DNA of 64,000 bases, from contig CP121691.1 in assembly GCA_038396585.1 (NCBI GenBank), positions 2,170,001 through 2,234,000 on the forward strand. The letters are read 5' to 3'. This stretch comes from Vallitaleaceae bacterium 9-2 (GTDB lineage Bacteria > Bacillota > Clostridia > Lachnospirales > Vallitaleaceae). A model generated the notes under the pieces. The model saw only the letters and a program-made list of their open reading frames with translations. It was not told where the DNA came from and made no database searches. The translations under genes were made by a program, and so were the position numbers. Below, in pieces: positions 1 through 9,216 of the stretch (position 1 is the first letter of the stretch; each line of letters begins with the position of its first letter).

Positions 1-78
1 CTCTTCCTTTAACATACGTTGAATTAAAAATAAAATTTCATCTTGATCATCGACAAATAGTACTGTGCTTTCTGACAT
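1..78 (-). CDS. Response regulator receiver protein, N-terminus only (runs off the window)
   Basis: Only the first 26 codons are in the window. They read MSESTVLFVDDQDEILFLIQ and continue to RMLKEE, the first beta strand and helix of a CheY-like receiver with the acidic pair DD that binds Mg2+. The start ATG at 76-78 has an AGGAGG ribosome binding site six bases upstream. It lies 10 bases after the HPt gene, so it is probably the last known gene of the same operon and a candidate final acceptor of the phosphorelay. The output domain cannot be seen. Confidence 0.8.
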   Translation of the reverse strand, partial: MSESTVLFVDDQDEILFLIQRMLKEE

Positions 79-88
79 TTTTTACCTC

Positions 89-394
89 CTATTGTTTTTC
101 TACAAAGATAACTTTGACATTCAATAGATAATCTCCAAATTTTTCAAAAAGTTGCTTTAGCTGTTTTGTATCACTTACTTTTGATGCATGTTCAATATGC
201 ATGCCAATAGATGTTATCTCCTCGAATCCATACCCACTTCCAACACCTTTTAACGCATGTCCGATAAATTGAATTTTTTCCATATCATTAAGTTCAAATG
301 CTACTTCTAAATCCCTCAAATCTTTTTGTCGATTCTTCATAAATTCTGACACCAGTTCTTCTAAGTCGTAATCCACATATGCTTCGTATTGCAT
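89..394 (-). CDS. HPt (histidine phosphotransfer) domain protein
   Basis: A single-domain histidine phosphotransfer protein of 101 residues, the usual size of a four-helix HPt bundle. The phosphorylatable histidine is expected in GHALKGVGSGYGF (around residue 46), which matches the family pattern HxLKGxxxxxG. It would shuttle phosphate between the receiver domains of the hybrid kinase and another response regulator. Its start codon overlaps the stop codon of the hybrid kinase by one base (TAATG), which implies translational coupling and a shared pathway. Cytoplasmic; no membrane segment. Confidence 0.85.
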   Translation of the reverse strand: MQYEAYVDYDLEELVSEFMKNRQKDLRDLEVAFELNDMEKIQFIGHALKGVGSGYGFEEITSIGMHIEHASKVSDTKQLKQLFEKFGDYLLNVKVIFVEKQ

Positions 395-3144
395 TATCTT
401 TCATCCCCTTCTATAAACTGCGCTATCGTTTGTTTTAACCTGTTTTTATCAATCGGCTTCGTCATGTGTTCATCACATCCGGCTTCAAAACTTTTTTTTA
501 CTTCCTGTTCATATGCATATGCTGACAAGGCTATAATTGGCGTCCGCTTTAGACCTTTTTCAAACTCATGGGATCGGATTTTTTTAGTCGCTTCATATCC
601 ATCCATAACTGGCATCTGAATATCCATGAGAATTAGATCGTATGATTGTTGCGTATAGCTGGTAACGGCTTCCTGTCCATTTGTTGCCTCATCTATATAT
701 ACATTGATTTTTTTTAAAAAAGCTTTAACTAATGTTCGGTTATCTGCAAAGTCATCTACAAGGAGTATTCGCTTTTTGTCTTGCCCATGGGATCTTGGTT
801 GATCTATAGTTTCTTGTTTCTTTTGAGAAGCTCCTTTTCTTATATCTATAGTTTTCACAGGCATTTTGTGACCAATGGACATATGAATTTTGTATTTCAA
901 AACTTCTGCTGCAATAGGTTTTTCCAACACATAGTTCACTTTTTCGATGGGATATTTTACATGGTTGCCTCGTCCATTATCTGAAGATAATATAATCATC
1001 GGGAGCTGCTCTTTTGGATAGATTGTACGAATCCTATTCATTACCTCAAACCCTTGCAAGCCTTCCATAATATCATCACAAATAACAATATTAAAAGGCT
1101 CCTCCTTAGCCCGCTCTTCATCAATAATCCTTAATGCTTGCTCACCATCTTGTGCCTCCATCACTTGAACGTCATATTTACTTAGCATTTGCTTAATAAT
1201 TAAGCGATTTTCATAGCGATCATCAACAACGAGCGCTTTAATATCCTTAAACTCCATCTGTTTTCTTGACTTCATTGCTTCTCCGCTTCCAATAGGAACA
1301 GGAATATGAAAACAAATCCTCGTCCCTTCCCCTATTATGCTTGTTGCCTCAATATGACCTCCCATTAGTTCCACCAGTTGCTTAGATATCGTCAATCCAA
1401 GTCCTGTGCCTCCATATTTTTTTGTTGTTGAATGATCTACTTGAGTAAAGCTTTCAAAAATCATATGCAACTTGTCTCTTGATATGCCAATACCTGTATC
1501 TTGTACTTCAACCTCAAGTTCCACATATCTATTCTCTAGTATCTTAGCATCAACAGATATACGAACGGCTCCCTTTTCTGTAAACTTTAGCGCATTTCCA
1601 ATTAAATTAATAAGTATTTGACGTAGTCGACTTTCATCTGCAATAATAAACCTAGGAACGCTATCTTTAATTATATATTCCAGTTTTAATTGTTTTTTGT
1701 TCATCTGCGCCTGAAAAAAACTCTGCACTTCACGAATAAAATAATGAAAATCAAACTCTTTGGGAAGCAACTCGATTTGCTGGGCCTCTATCTTTGACAA
1801 ATCCAAAATACTATTAATTAGTTCAATCAAATTTTTTCCTGAACGATTAAAAATATCCACATATTTCTTTTGTTCCTCTGTCAATTCTGTATCAAGTAGT
1901 AATTCTGACATTCCTAAAATGATGTTCATCGGTGTACGAATCTCATGACTCATGTTTGCCAAAAATTCTGATTTGGCTTGGGTGGCTTTTTTTGCCTGCT
2001 CATGTGCTCGCAAAGTTTGCTCATGATCTTGAAAGCTCTTAATTGCAGACCCAATTCCTGATGCTGTTGATTTGAGAATGAGCATGTCACCTTCAGACCA
2101 CATCCTGCCTGTTGTACAGTCATCAAATCCTATCATTCCCCACAATTTGTTTTCAACATAAATTGGAACGACAAGTAATGATAAAATATCCTGTGCAATT
2201 AAAATCTCTTGTTCATCTACCGGAAAGTCTTCAACTAGTCCTGCAATCACTTCATTATTCTCAAAGGCATGAATCCATCTTGAAAATCCAGCCTCTGCAT
2301 AAGAAAGCCCTTGTAAATCCGGGCTGTTAATTTGAGGTTCGACCCCCGCACTAACCCACTCATAGATTTGATCACACAAAATATCTAGGCTTGATGACTC
2401 AATGCGATTTTTAAAAATATATACACGGTCAACACTTGTCGCCTTTCCAAGGATTTCTAACGCACTATTAATTGCTTTGTGCTGTTCCATATGAATTAGA
2501 ATAAGATTATTCACCTGTGCAACTGCTCGTAATAAGCGTTCTTTATTGCGCAAATCCTCTTCCATCGACTTTCGCTGTGTTACATCACTAATTAATCCAA
2601 CAAAATAATCTAACTCTCCTTGAGTGTTAAAGATAGGGCTCAATGAAAAATCATTCCAGAACTTCTCCCCATTTTTTTTATAATTTATAAGTTCAACATT
2701 GAGTTTTCTTTTTTCATTGATGGCTTGACGTATTTTTTTTACCACTATATAATCTGTTTCCTCTCCCTGTAAAAACCGGCAATTTTTTCCGATAACATCC
2801 GCTTCAGTATATCCTGTGATTTGTGTAAAAGCTTGGTTAACATAGATTACCTTTTCATCTCCAACGCGCATATCACTGATAACAACCCCATTATGCAGAT
2901 TTTTCATCGCCGCAGTTAGCTGATTGTTTTTTTCTAACATATCTTGTCTGTTTTTTTGCTGTATTTTTAAATGCTCTTCTAATTCACGCGAAGATATGAT
3001 TCCGTGTTGAACCAAAAGCTCACCCAGCTTATAACTTGGCAGCTGATGGCGCATTTTCTCTTGTTCATCTAAGATACTCTCCAATTCTTGCTCTGAAATT
3101 CTCCCTTCATTGACAAGAGATTCTCCAAGTTTAAATTTAGGCAT
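394..3144 (-). CDS. Hybrid sensor histidine kinase: MshEN-like tandem motif, PAS, GAF, HisKA, HATPase, two receivers
   Basis: A 916-residue soluble hybrid kinase. Residues about 1-70 hold two copies of a 24-residue pattern, (K)LGxxLx10LxxxLxxQ, at residues 5-28 and 39-62. A PAS domain follows (about 75-195, with the flavin-site-like GKNCRFLQG), then a GAF domain (about 210-370). The kinase core has the H box [14 protein letters not shown], the N box [10 protein letters not shown], the G1 box DTGIGI and the G2 box GGTGLGL. Two CheY-like receivers come last: one with [10 protein letters not shown] at the phosphoacceptor site, and a canonical one with [13 protein letters not shown]. No transmembrane segment is visible. 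The NCRFLQG motif is that of LOV domains, so blue-light or redox sensing through flavin is possible. Coupled to the HPt gene and co-oriented with glycosyltransferases. Confidence 0.9.
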   Translation of the reverse strand: MPKFKLGESLVNEGRISEQELESILDEQEKMRHQLPSYKLGELLVQHGIISSRELEEHLKIQQKNRQDMLEKNNQLTAAMKNLHNGVVISDMRVGDEKVIYVNQAFTQITGYTEADVIGKNCRFLQGEETDYIVVKKIRQAINEKRKLNVELINYKKNGEKFWNDFSLSPIFNTQGELDYFVGLISDVTQRKSMEEDLRNKERLLRAVAQVNNLILIHMEQHKAINSALEILGKATSVDRVYIFKNRIESSSLDILCDQIYEWVSAGVEPQINSPDLQGLSYAEAGFSRWIHAFENNEVIAGLVEDFPVDEQEILIAQDILSLLVVPIYVENKLWGMIGFDDCTTGRMWSEGDMLILKSTASGIGSAIKSFQDHEQTLRAHEQAKKATQAKSEFLANMSHEIRTPMNIILGMSELLLDTELTEEQKKYVDIFNRSGKNLIELINSILDLSKIEAQQIELLPKEFDFHYFIREVQSFFQAQMNKKQLKLEYIIKDSVPRFIIADESRLRQILINLIGNALKFTEKGAVRISVDAKILENRYVELEVEVQDTGIGISRDKLHMIFESFTQVDHSTTKKYGGTGLGLTISKQLVELMGGHIEATSIIGEGTRICFHIPVPIGSGEAMKSRKQMEFKDIKALVVDDRYENRLIIKQMLSKYDVQVMEAQDGEQALRIIDEERAKEEPFNIVICDDIMEGLQGFEVMNRIRTIYPKEQLPMIILSSDNGRGNHVKYPIEKVNYVLEKPIAAEVLKYKIHMSIGHKMPVKTIDIRKGASQKKQETIDQPRSHGQDKKRILLVDDFADNRTLVKAFLKKINVYIDEATNGQEAVTSYTQQSYDLILMDIQMPVMDGYEATKKIRSHEFEKGLKRTPIIALSAYAYEQEVKKSFEAGCDEHMTKPIDKNRLKQTIAQFIEGDER

Positions 3145-3162
3145 AGTACTCCTCCTCTATAT

Positions 3163-4314
3163 CTATACCTCTCTATGAATAGTAATTTTTTTATTACGCT
3201 TTTTAATCATAAATACATTTTTAATGTAAGCAATCGAATCTTTTATGATATCAATATGTGATCCTTCCTGATCAATACACTGTACCGGAAATTGAAGGGT
3301 TCTAAATCCGTATTTTTTTGCAATGTGTAAAATCTCTAGATCAATTGCCAAACCAGTGGTTACGTTCAGATGAGGTAAAATATACTTAGCTGCAGTTCCA
3401 TTCATAGCTTTTAATCCCGTTTGAGAATCGTAGACCCCCTTGGGTAAGAGTGATTTTGTTAGCTGTCTTTTAACAAAGCTCATTAGACGCCGAATGGGCG
3501 GTCTGTTTTCTGCCGTCAAATCCTTCGTTCCCACAACCAAATCATAATATCCTTCTCGGATGATGTTAATCATTCTAGCCATATCTTCTATGCGAAACGA
3601 ATCGTCTGCATCAACAAATAAAAGCACATCTGCACGAATTGTTTTTATCCCTTCAATATATGTTCCTGCCTTTCGTGTATTCATAACCAATTGTTGTGCA
3701 TTTGCAAACGCTAGGTTTGACACTGTCGTTGTATCCGACTTTTGCTTCTGAACAATTTGCTCCACCAATTCTTGTGTTCGATCTTTGCTTCCGTCGTTCA
3801 CAAAATAAATTGTTGCATTGATAAAACTTTGGTTACAAAGGATTTCTAACTTTTCAAAAAAATGAATAACATTTTTAAATCGAGTTTCTTCATTGTAGAC
3901 TGGTAAAATAATCGCAATATCTGAAGCTCCAACTGGATATTCCGGGTGAATCAGTTGATTTACATACTCAATGAGCACCTCTGGATATTCCGATCGATAG
4001 TTTAAGATACGAAGTTGACCGTAGCCTTCATTGGATTTTAATAATGCATGCCGATGCTTTGAGGCAAAGGATTGTATAATTAAAAAACTCATTGATGGAA
4101 CATAATGATTGACTTGATGCAAAATCTTTTTAATACGTTTGTGAGATATCACATCAATAATCATTAATTTAACGTGTATTAGCTTATCTATCTGATTAAG
4201 CTGTTGTTCTTCCAGACGCTTTAGTTGAAGTGTATTTGTATAAAAAGTGTTTAAAATTGAGTAATCGACATTGCGTTGACCATCAGAAATAATAACAATT
4301 TGATTATCCATCAT
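3163..4314 (-). CDS. Family 2 glycosyltransferase with an N-terminal receiver-like extension
   Basis: Residues about 128-350 form a GT-A fold family 2 glycosyltransferase of the dolichyl-phosphate-sugar synthase type. The strand motif IAIILPVYNEE opens the domain, FVNDGSKDRT binds nucleotide, and FVDADDSF is the DxD-type metal site. The first 125 residues are not part of the usual enzyme. They start IVIISDGQRNVDYSIL and contain KLMIIDV and SFLIIQSF, an alternating strand/helix pattern that resembles a receiver fold without a clear phosphoacceptor pocket; that reading is inference. It lies six bases after the next glycosyltransferase and 18 before the hybrid kinase, so it is in the same operon. 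No C-terminal membrane helices are seen, unlike many polyprenyl-phosphate glycosyltransferases. Confidence 0.8.
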   Translation of the reverse strand: MMDNQIVIISDGQRNVDYSILNTFYTNTLQLKRLEEQQLNQIDKLIHVKLMIIDVISHKRIKKILHQVNHYVPSMSFLIIQSFASKHRHALLKSNEGYGQLRILNYRSEYPEVLIEYVNQLIHPEYPVGASDIAIILPVYNEETRFKNVIHFFEKLEILCNQSFINATIYFVNDGSKDRTQELVEQIVQKQKSDTTTVSNLAFANAQQLVMNTRKAGTYIEGIKTIRADVLLFVDADDSFRIEDMARMINIIREGYYDLVVGTKDLTAENRPPIRRLMSFVKRQLTKSLLPKGVYDSQTGLKAMNGTAAKYILPHLNVTTGLAIDLEILHIAKKYGFRTLQFPVQCIDQEGSHIDIIKDSIAYIKNVFMIKKRNKKITIHREV

Positions 4315-4320
4315 ATCCCT

Positions 4321-5193
4321 CTACTTTCTATATCTTAGAATTTCAAATCCACCTACAAAAGTTAATGCAATATACATTATCAACACGCCAAAAGTTAAAA
4401 GTGGATGACGAACATAAAGGCGCATATTTGCTCTGCAATAATAGACAGGTCTAAACAAATACCAACGTCGAAATGCCTTTATAAGCCCTTTTTCTTCTGT
4501 CTCTATTGTTTTATTCATCATTTTAAAATAATATCTTTTCTTCGATAAAATATTTATTAACGTTACATGCTTTTCATCATGATAAAGCCCAGACACCATT
4601 AATTTTTTTATGGTTCCACCTTTTTCTATACATTTTATCGTGGGTTGTATCTCTTCAAAAGATATTTGCTCTGGATGAATTCCTCCTGTTGCCACATATG
4701 CTTGACAACGCCAAAATCTGGCTGCTTCTATAGAGTTTAGATCAACCTCTTCACCTGAATTATTGATTAATCGACGCTCAAACACCTTCACTTTCGAATA
4801 AAAATTTGTATATTTTGTATAGGGTATTTCCTTGATAATTAATCCATCAATATCTATACGTATATCCAGTTTATTAACAGCTTCTTCTAATAAATCTTTT
4901 TTTAAATACATATCCGAGTCAATAATCATTAGATATTTTGGATTTGTTTTTAGTGCCTGTGTAATAGCAACTAAACGAGCAACGCCTCGTTCTGCATGCT
5001 CCAAAGGGTAGATATTTAGCCGTGGCATAATTTTTGCATACTTTTGCATGATTTTAACAGTGTTATCTGACGAACCATCATCTGCAATAAATAGTTCAAA
5101 ATCTTGCATGGTTTGGCGCTGACAACTTGTTAGTAGTTTTTGAATATGGATTGGATTATTATACGTTGTAACTGCAATGGCTACTTTAGACAT
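4321..5193 (-). CDS. Family 2 glycosyltransferase
   Basis: A 290-residue family 2 glycosyltransferase. VAIAVTTYNNP begins the nucleotide-sugar domain, LFIADDGSSDNT is the first acidic site and MIIDSDMYL is the DxD-like metal site. A hydrophobic stretch near the C-terminus (LLTFGVLIMYIALTFVGGF) probably anchors it to the membrane. An upstream in-frame ATG exists at 5220, but I chose the ATG at 5193 because AGGAGG sits six bases before it. With this start it overlaps the upstream glycosyltransferase by eight bases. Acceptor and sugar donor cannot be told from the sequence; context suggests a cell-surface glycan. Confidence 0.82.
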   Translation of the reverse strand: MSKVAIAVTTYNNPIHIQKLLTSCQRQTMQDFELFIADDGSSDNTVKIMQKYAKIMPRLNIYPLEHAERGVARLVAITQALKTNPKYLMIIDSDMYLKKDLLEEAVNKLDIRIDIDGLIIKEIPYTKYTNFYSKVKVFERRLINNSGEEVDLNSIEAARFWRCQAYVATGGIHPEQISFEEIQPTIKCIEKGGTIKKLMVSGLYHDEKHVTLINILSKKRYYFKMMNKTIETEEKGLIKAFRRWYLFRPVYYCRANMRLYVRHPLLTFGVLIMYIALTFVGGFEILRYRK

Positions 5194-6337
5194 TCTTACC
5201 CTCCTGACATATTTTGACAATTGCTTTATTAAATGCTACGGCTGTCTTATCCCAGTTTAACTCTTTTGAAAATTTATAAGCCGCAGTTTGAATATGCTTA
5301 TAAGCACTCGGGTCATTAACACTTTTCTCCATCAACTCTACAAGATTTTTTACTGTATTTTGCGACGTCATAAACCCAGATTGTCCCATTTGAACTGCAT
5401 CTCTTAATCCCGGCGAATTATAGACGATGCTCGGCGTTCCAACCGCTGCCCCTTCTGTAACAGTCAACCCCCACCCTTCTCGCTCAGATGGGAATATAAG
5501 GCAATGGCTTTGACTCATTAGCTGTAGTTTTTCTTCTTCGCTTACAAAGCCATGATACGTTATTTTCTCATGATTTACTCCATATTTTTTGATGATAGGT
5601 TCTAAAACTTCTTGAATGTATTGTTCATTTTTTTTGCCAATAATCCCAAGGGTTGCTACAGGATATTTTTTTTGGAAACGACAAAAAGCTTCAACCGTTG
5701 CATCAATTCCTTTATATGATGCATAACGTCCTACATAGGTAAAATGATAATCTGATCCTTTGAGCCATGCGTTTGTCTGCCATGGTTCAAAATCAATCCC
5801 TTCTGGAAGGATAATGATTTTATCCTCATCAAACCCAAGGTCAACCAAGTCTTGTTGTGTTGATAAAGACACCGTCAATGTCCATGTCTTACGGTAAATA
5901 CGCGTCATCGCCGATTCCAGTTGCATTCCAATTATACTCCACGGCTTTTTCATCTGCCTTAGCCAAATCTCTCGGGTCATTTGATGAATGAAAAAAATGC
6001 GTTTTTTCTTCTTAACCCAAAAAGGTGTAAAAAAGCGGTGGGTATTGCACTGATCGACTACATAATCAATTTTTTTTCGATGTTTTATATAGTAACATAA
6101 TGCATACATAATCACCGAATATATATTTCCTCGTCGAATATAGAGAACATTATCAATGACTTCCCTTTTTGGCGCCCCATCAAACATAGGAGAAAAGTGT
6201 ATAACTTTTATTCTTTTTTTATTTCTCCTTGACAGCATTTCATGAGTAAACACTTCTGCTCCACCTTTTTTAGGGGCCTTGATATCTCTCCATGATAAAA
6301 ATAGCATTGTTTTTTTTCCTTCACACTTTTGCCGCAT
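5186..6337 (-). CDS. Family 4 glycosyltransferase (GT-B fold)
   Basis: A retaining GT-B glycosyltransferase of 383 residues. The N-terminal domain has SWRDIKAPKKGGAEVFTHE, the GGAE motif common to this family. The C-terminal donor domain has FTYVGRYASYKGID and the E-x7-E motif region FPSEREGWGLTVTEGAAVGTP. Translation could start at 6337 (GGGAG seven bases upstream, inside the previous gene) or at the ATG at 6307; both have plausible ribosome binding sites. It is translationally coupled to the flippase-like gene before it. The likely role is adding sugars to a lipid-linked cell-surface glycan; the substrate is unknown. Confidence 0.85.
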   Translation of the reverse strand: MRQKCEGKKTMLFLSWRDIKAPKKGGAEVFTHEMLSRRNKKRIKVIHFSPMFDGAPKREVIDNVLYIRRGNIYSVIMYALCYYIKHRKKIDYVVDQCNTHRFFTPFWVKKKKRIFFIHQMTREIWLRQMKKPWSIIGMQLESAMTRIYRKTWTLTVSLSTQQDLVDLGFDEDKIIILPEGIDFEPWQTNAWLKGSDYHFTYVGRYASYKGIDATVEAFCRFQKKYPVATLGIIGKKNEQYIQEVLEPIIKKYGVNHEKITYHGFVSEEEKLQLMSQSHCLIFPSEREGWGLTVTEGAAVGTPSIVYNSPGLRDAVQMGQSGFMTSQNTVKNLVELMEKSVNDPSAYKHIQTAAYKFSKELNWDKTAVAFNKAIVKICQEGKNV

Positions 6338-7550
6338 CTTTTTTCTCCCTTCGCATATAACTCATGAATAGAGTAACTAATAATAAACTATAACTCACCA
6401 CTTCAACCACGATAATCATACGAATAGATTCATGATATAGAAGTATTCCCGTTGTTAGCATAGCGCTAACAGCAGCGAGTATATATATATGGACTTTTTG
6501 ATTCATAATAATCAATTCAGATATCATAAAATACGCAATGGTTAACATAACGTAGCCTAAAGCTTGAAAAACCATGAATTGACTAGCCCCTTGATAAGCT
6601 TCTCCAAATAAAAAGGCAATAAAATGTCGAACAACCAATTGATATCCTACCAAAATCACTACACCGCCAAGGCAAAATCGAATCAACCATTTATGAACAT
6701 ATGCTTTAAATTCTTCTGGATGTATGATTAGCCCTGAAGAATAGGATACAACGACGGTAATCACACTAAAACCAACCGCCATAATTAATTGGCTGAATTT
6801 TAAAGATACAGCATATAAAGCAGCTCTTTCCCCAATATAATAATTTGCAACAATCAGGCTAACCGACGTCAAATAATAAAGAAAGAAATTCGCCCAAATA
6901 ATATGAGCTAATCCAAATAAATTAACACGTATTTTTTTCGAAAAAAGCATTGGAAAATAAACCAATCGCCCTGAGCTATGGTATCCATGTATCAACGAAA
7001 AGAACATACCCAGCAAAATTCCGATAAGTGGAATATGCGGTTGAGAAAAAAACGGAAGTATGGCAACAATAACGATAAGTTTTGTAATGACCTCGACATA
7101 AAAATTGATATTCAAAGACAAAAAATGCTGTTGACTTTGCATAATCCCCCTATAAAAACTTAATATTATATTCATATCAAAAATAAGCATAATAAGGATT
7201 ATGCCAAGCGTATCGGTTCGCATGATTTTAATCAATGTTGGAAACAATAAGAGTAATAGTATGTTTAGAAAAAGTCCAATGGAAATAAGTAATGAAAATA
7301 TAGAACGTATAACCTGAGAATTATTTTTTGATTTTCCGACTTCTTTGTTTGTATAGGTTTGCACACTAATGCCCACAACAAAAAGAATCGCCAAAAAGGA
7401 GAGCATTGCATTTAAAATACTATATTCATTTAGAGAAATAAACCAGCTGATATAAATGTGCATAAAGAAATTTAGCCCATTAAGCAGCACATCAAAAACC
7501 GGAAAAAATACATCTTGGTATTTTATAAGCATCCCTTTTATATTTATCAT
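6321..7550 (-). CDS. Polysaccharide/lipid-linked oligosaccharide flippase-like membrane protein
   Basis: A 409-residue very hydrophobic protein with about 12 predicted membrane helices from residue 25 on. Examples are ILNAMLSFLAILFVVGISV, FLNILLLLLFPTLIKIM and a terminal pair ending MIIVVEVVSYSLLLVTLFM. Length, helix count and company of three glycosyltransferases fit the MATE/Wzx-like exporter superfamily, which moves lipid-linked sugars across the membrane. Sequence motifs alone do not fix the family. It is the first gene of the operon, and its promoter lies about 45-75 bases upstream. Confidence 0.7.
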   Translation of the reverse strand: MINIKGMLIKYQDVFFPVFDVLLNGLNFFMHIYISWFISLNEYSILNAMLSFLAILFVVGISVQTYTNKEVGKSKNNSQVIRSIFSLLISIGLFLNILLLLLFPTLIKIMRTDTLGIILIMLIFDMNIILSFYRGIMQSQQHFLSLNINFYVEVITKLIVIVAILPFFSQPHIPLIGILLGMFFSLIHGYHSSGRLVYFPMLFSKKIRVNLFGLAHIIWANFFLYYLTSVSLIVANYYIGERAALYAVSLKFSQLIMAVGFSVITVVVSYSSGLIIHPEEFKAYVHKWLIRFCLGGVVILVGYQLVVRHFIAFLFGEAYQGASQFMVFQALGYVMLTIAYFMISELIIMNQKVHIYILAAVSAMLTTGILLYHESIRMIIVVEVVSYSLLLVTLFMSYMRREKKDAAKV

Positions 7551-7595
7551 AATAGTCCCTCACACTTTACGACATATCAATATACTCCTTCTTTC

Positions 7596-7624
7596 ATTAT
7601 AATACACAGTATTAGATAACACAA
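7596..7624 (-). promoter_or_regulatory. Sigma-A-type promoter of the glycan/phosphorelay operon
   Basis: On the minus strand, TTGTGT (-35, 7619-7624) is followed after exactly 17 bases by a perfect TATAAT (-10, 7596-7601). It lies 46 bases upstream of the flippase-like gene, with a GAAGGAG motif in the leader. It is the only good promoter found ahead of this seven-gene run. Confidence 0.7.
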
Positions 7625-7636
7625 ATTGTTTATAAA

Positions 7637-7672
7637 AAAAAACACTCATCAAATGAATGTCTTTTTTAAAGC
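7637..7672 (-). terminator. Rho-independent terminator after the citrate lyase-like operon
   Basis: Read on the minus strand, ACATTCAT-TTG-ATGAGTGT forms an 8-bp hairpin followed by eight T residues, just past the citF-like stop codon. It separates the two minus-strand operons. Confidence 0.85.
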
Positions 7673-7676
7673 ATCT

Positions 7677-9212
7677 CTACAGATTATAGATTACATCTAT
7701 CACACTACCATCACGATACTCCACTACTGCGACTATTTTGTCTCCAAGTGTTGGTTTATCCGGCACTCCCGTTAGCTTTTGAATATTATCTTTAAGTTCA
7801 TGAATGGATATCACTTCAATCCCTGCATCTATCAAACTTCTCTTAATATCTTCTCGCTTTGGATTGACACAAATACCTCGTTCAGTTACCAGCATGTCAA
7901 TATCTGTTCCCGGAGTACAAATGGTCGTTACCTTGTCAACAACAATTGGAATACGGGTTCGCATGCTCGGCGCTACCACAACTGCCATCTTAGCTCCTGC
8001 CGCTGTATCAGGCGCCCCTCCAAGAGCTCCCATTATAACACCATTAGATCCAGTAATTGAGTTAATATTAAAGTCAACATCAATTTCTGTAGCAGATAAA
8101 ATCATTACATCAAGCTGATTGACAATGCACTTTGGATTGTTTGGATTAGCATAGGTATCCGCAGACATTTCAATATGCCCTGCATGATCTCGTAGCGAAT
8201 CAATTGCATCTTGTCCAAACGTCTGAACATCATATAGTTTTTCGAACAGACCTTTTTCAAACAATTCTACCAAGTTGCCTGTCACACCCCCTGAAGCAAA
8301 AGCTCCTACGATTTGATTTTGCTTCATATGATTTTCTAAAAACTTACATACCGCTAATGATATTCCTCCTGAGCCTGCTTGAAAACTAAATCCTTGCCTA
8401 ATGGCACCACTAGCAATAAGTGCATGCGCCGTTTTCCTTGCAATAAGTAAGTCCATGGGATTGCTCGTAATTCTTGTTGACCCTGTCGCTATTTGTTCCG
8501 GATCGCCAATACGTTCCACCTCAACAACATAGTCCACATAATCTCCCGAAATACTAATCTCATCTGGATATGCCTCTGTCATATCTTCAATTAAATTATC
8601 GGTAATCGCTATACTTCGCTTTGCATAAGCCACATCCACCATAGGATATCCCATAGATCCAAACGCTGACGGTCCGCGGGTTCCACACATGTTGCCATGG
8701 TAATCCGAACAAGAGGCCGCTACAAAAGCAATATCAATGTTTAAGCTCCCATCTTCGATTGCGCGTGCCCGTCCACCATGGGTCATAAAAACTATCGGCG
8801 CTTTAAGATTAAAGTGATGCTGAACTTCATGCGCCAATTGACTACGTAATCCTGCGGTATAGATCCGTGTGATTGTCCCATCTTGTAGATACTCAAGTAG
8901 ACTATCATGAATTTTGGATATTGATGAGGCACTCACTGTTAAATCTTTAATTCCTAGTTCATGGATAGTATCAAGAACCCGTTTCATCACATAATCTCCA
9001 TTGCGTAAATGATGGTGAAAGCTCACTGTCATGCCATCTTGAAGATTTGATTGACAAATCGCCTCTTTTAGGGTAGATATTTTGTTCTTAGATTGTATTT
9101 CTGTCACTGACCGCTTGTGAGCCATTGTTCTTTTGGGGACTACCTCCCCATAACACGCGACTTTTCCATATCCTTCAATATATTTAGGTATACTGCCTTG
9201 TCTATTTGTCAT
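7677..9212 (-). CDS. citF: Citrate lyase alpha subunit-like CoA (ACP) transferase
   Basis: A 511-residue protein of the citrate lyase alpha family, the expected length. In citrate lyase this subunit moves the acyl carrier thioester from acetyl-ACP to citrate. Recognisable segments are TVSFHHHLRNGD, the glycine-rich FQAGSGGISLAV and NGVIMGALGGAPDTAAGAKM. It is the last gene of the cluster, four bases after citE and before a terminator. No ligase (citC) or prosthetic-group genes (citX, citG) accompany it. The associated gamma subunit lacks the usual attachment serine, so the true substrate of this complex may not be citrate. Confidence 0.85.
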   Translation of the reverse strand: MTNRQGSIPKYIEGYGKVACYGEVVPKRTMAHKRSVTEIQSKNKISTLKEAICQSNLQDGMTVSFHHHLRNGDYVMKRVLDTIHELGIKDLTVSASSISKIHDSLLEYLQDGTITRIYTAGLRSQLAHEVQHHFNLKAPIVFMTHGGRARAIEDGSLNIDIAFVAASCSDYHGNMCGTRGPSAFGSMGYPMVDVAYAKRSIAITDNLIEDMTEAYPDEISISGDYVDYVVEVERIGDPEQIATGSTRITSNPMDLLIARKTAHALIASGAIRQGFSFQAGSGGISLAVCKFLENHMKQNQIVGAFASGGVTGNLVELFEKGLFEKLYDVQTFGQDAIDSLRDHAGHIEMSADTYANPNNPKCIVNQLDVMILSATEIDVDFNINSITGSNGVIMGALGGAPDTAAGAKMAVVVAPSMRTRIPIVVDKVTTICTPGTDIDMLVTERGICVNPKREDIKRSLIDAGIEVISIHELKDNIQKLTGVPDKPTLGDKIVAVVEYRDGSVIDVIYNL

Positions 9213-9216
9213 GGGA

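Noticed and set aside
7804-8118. Plus-strand open frames inside citF, and similar long frames opposite other genes
   Set aside because: They are antisense shadows of strongly conserved genes with no ribosome binding sites or domains.
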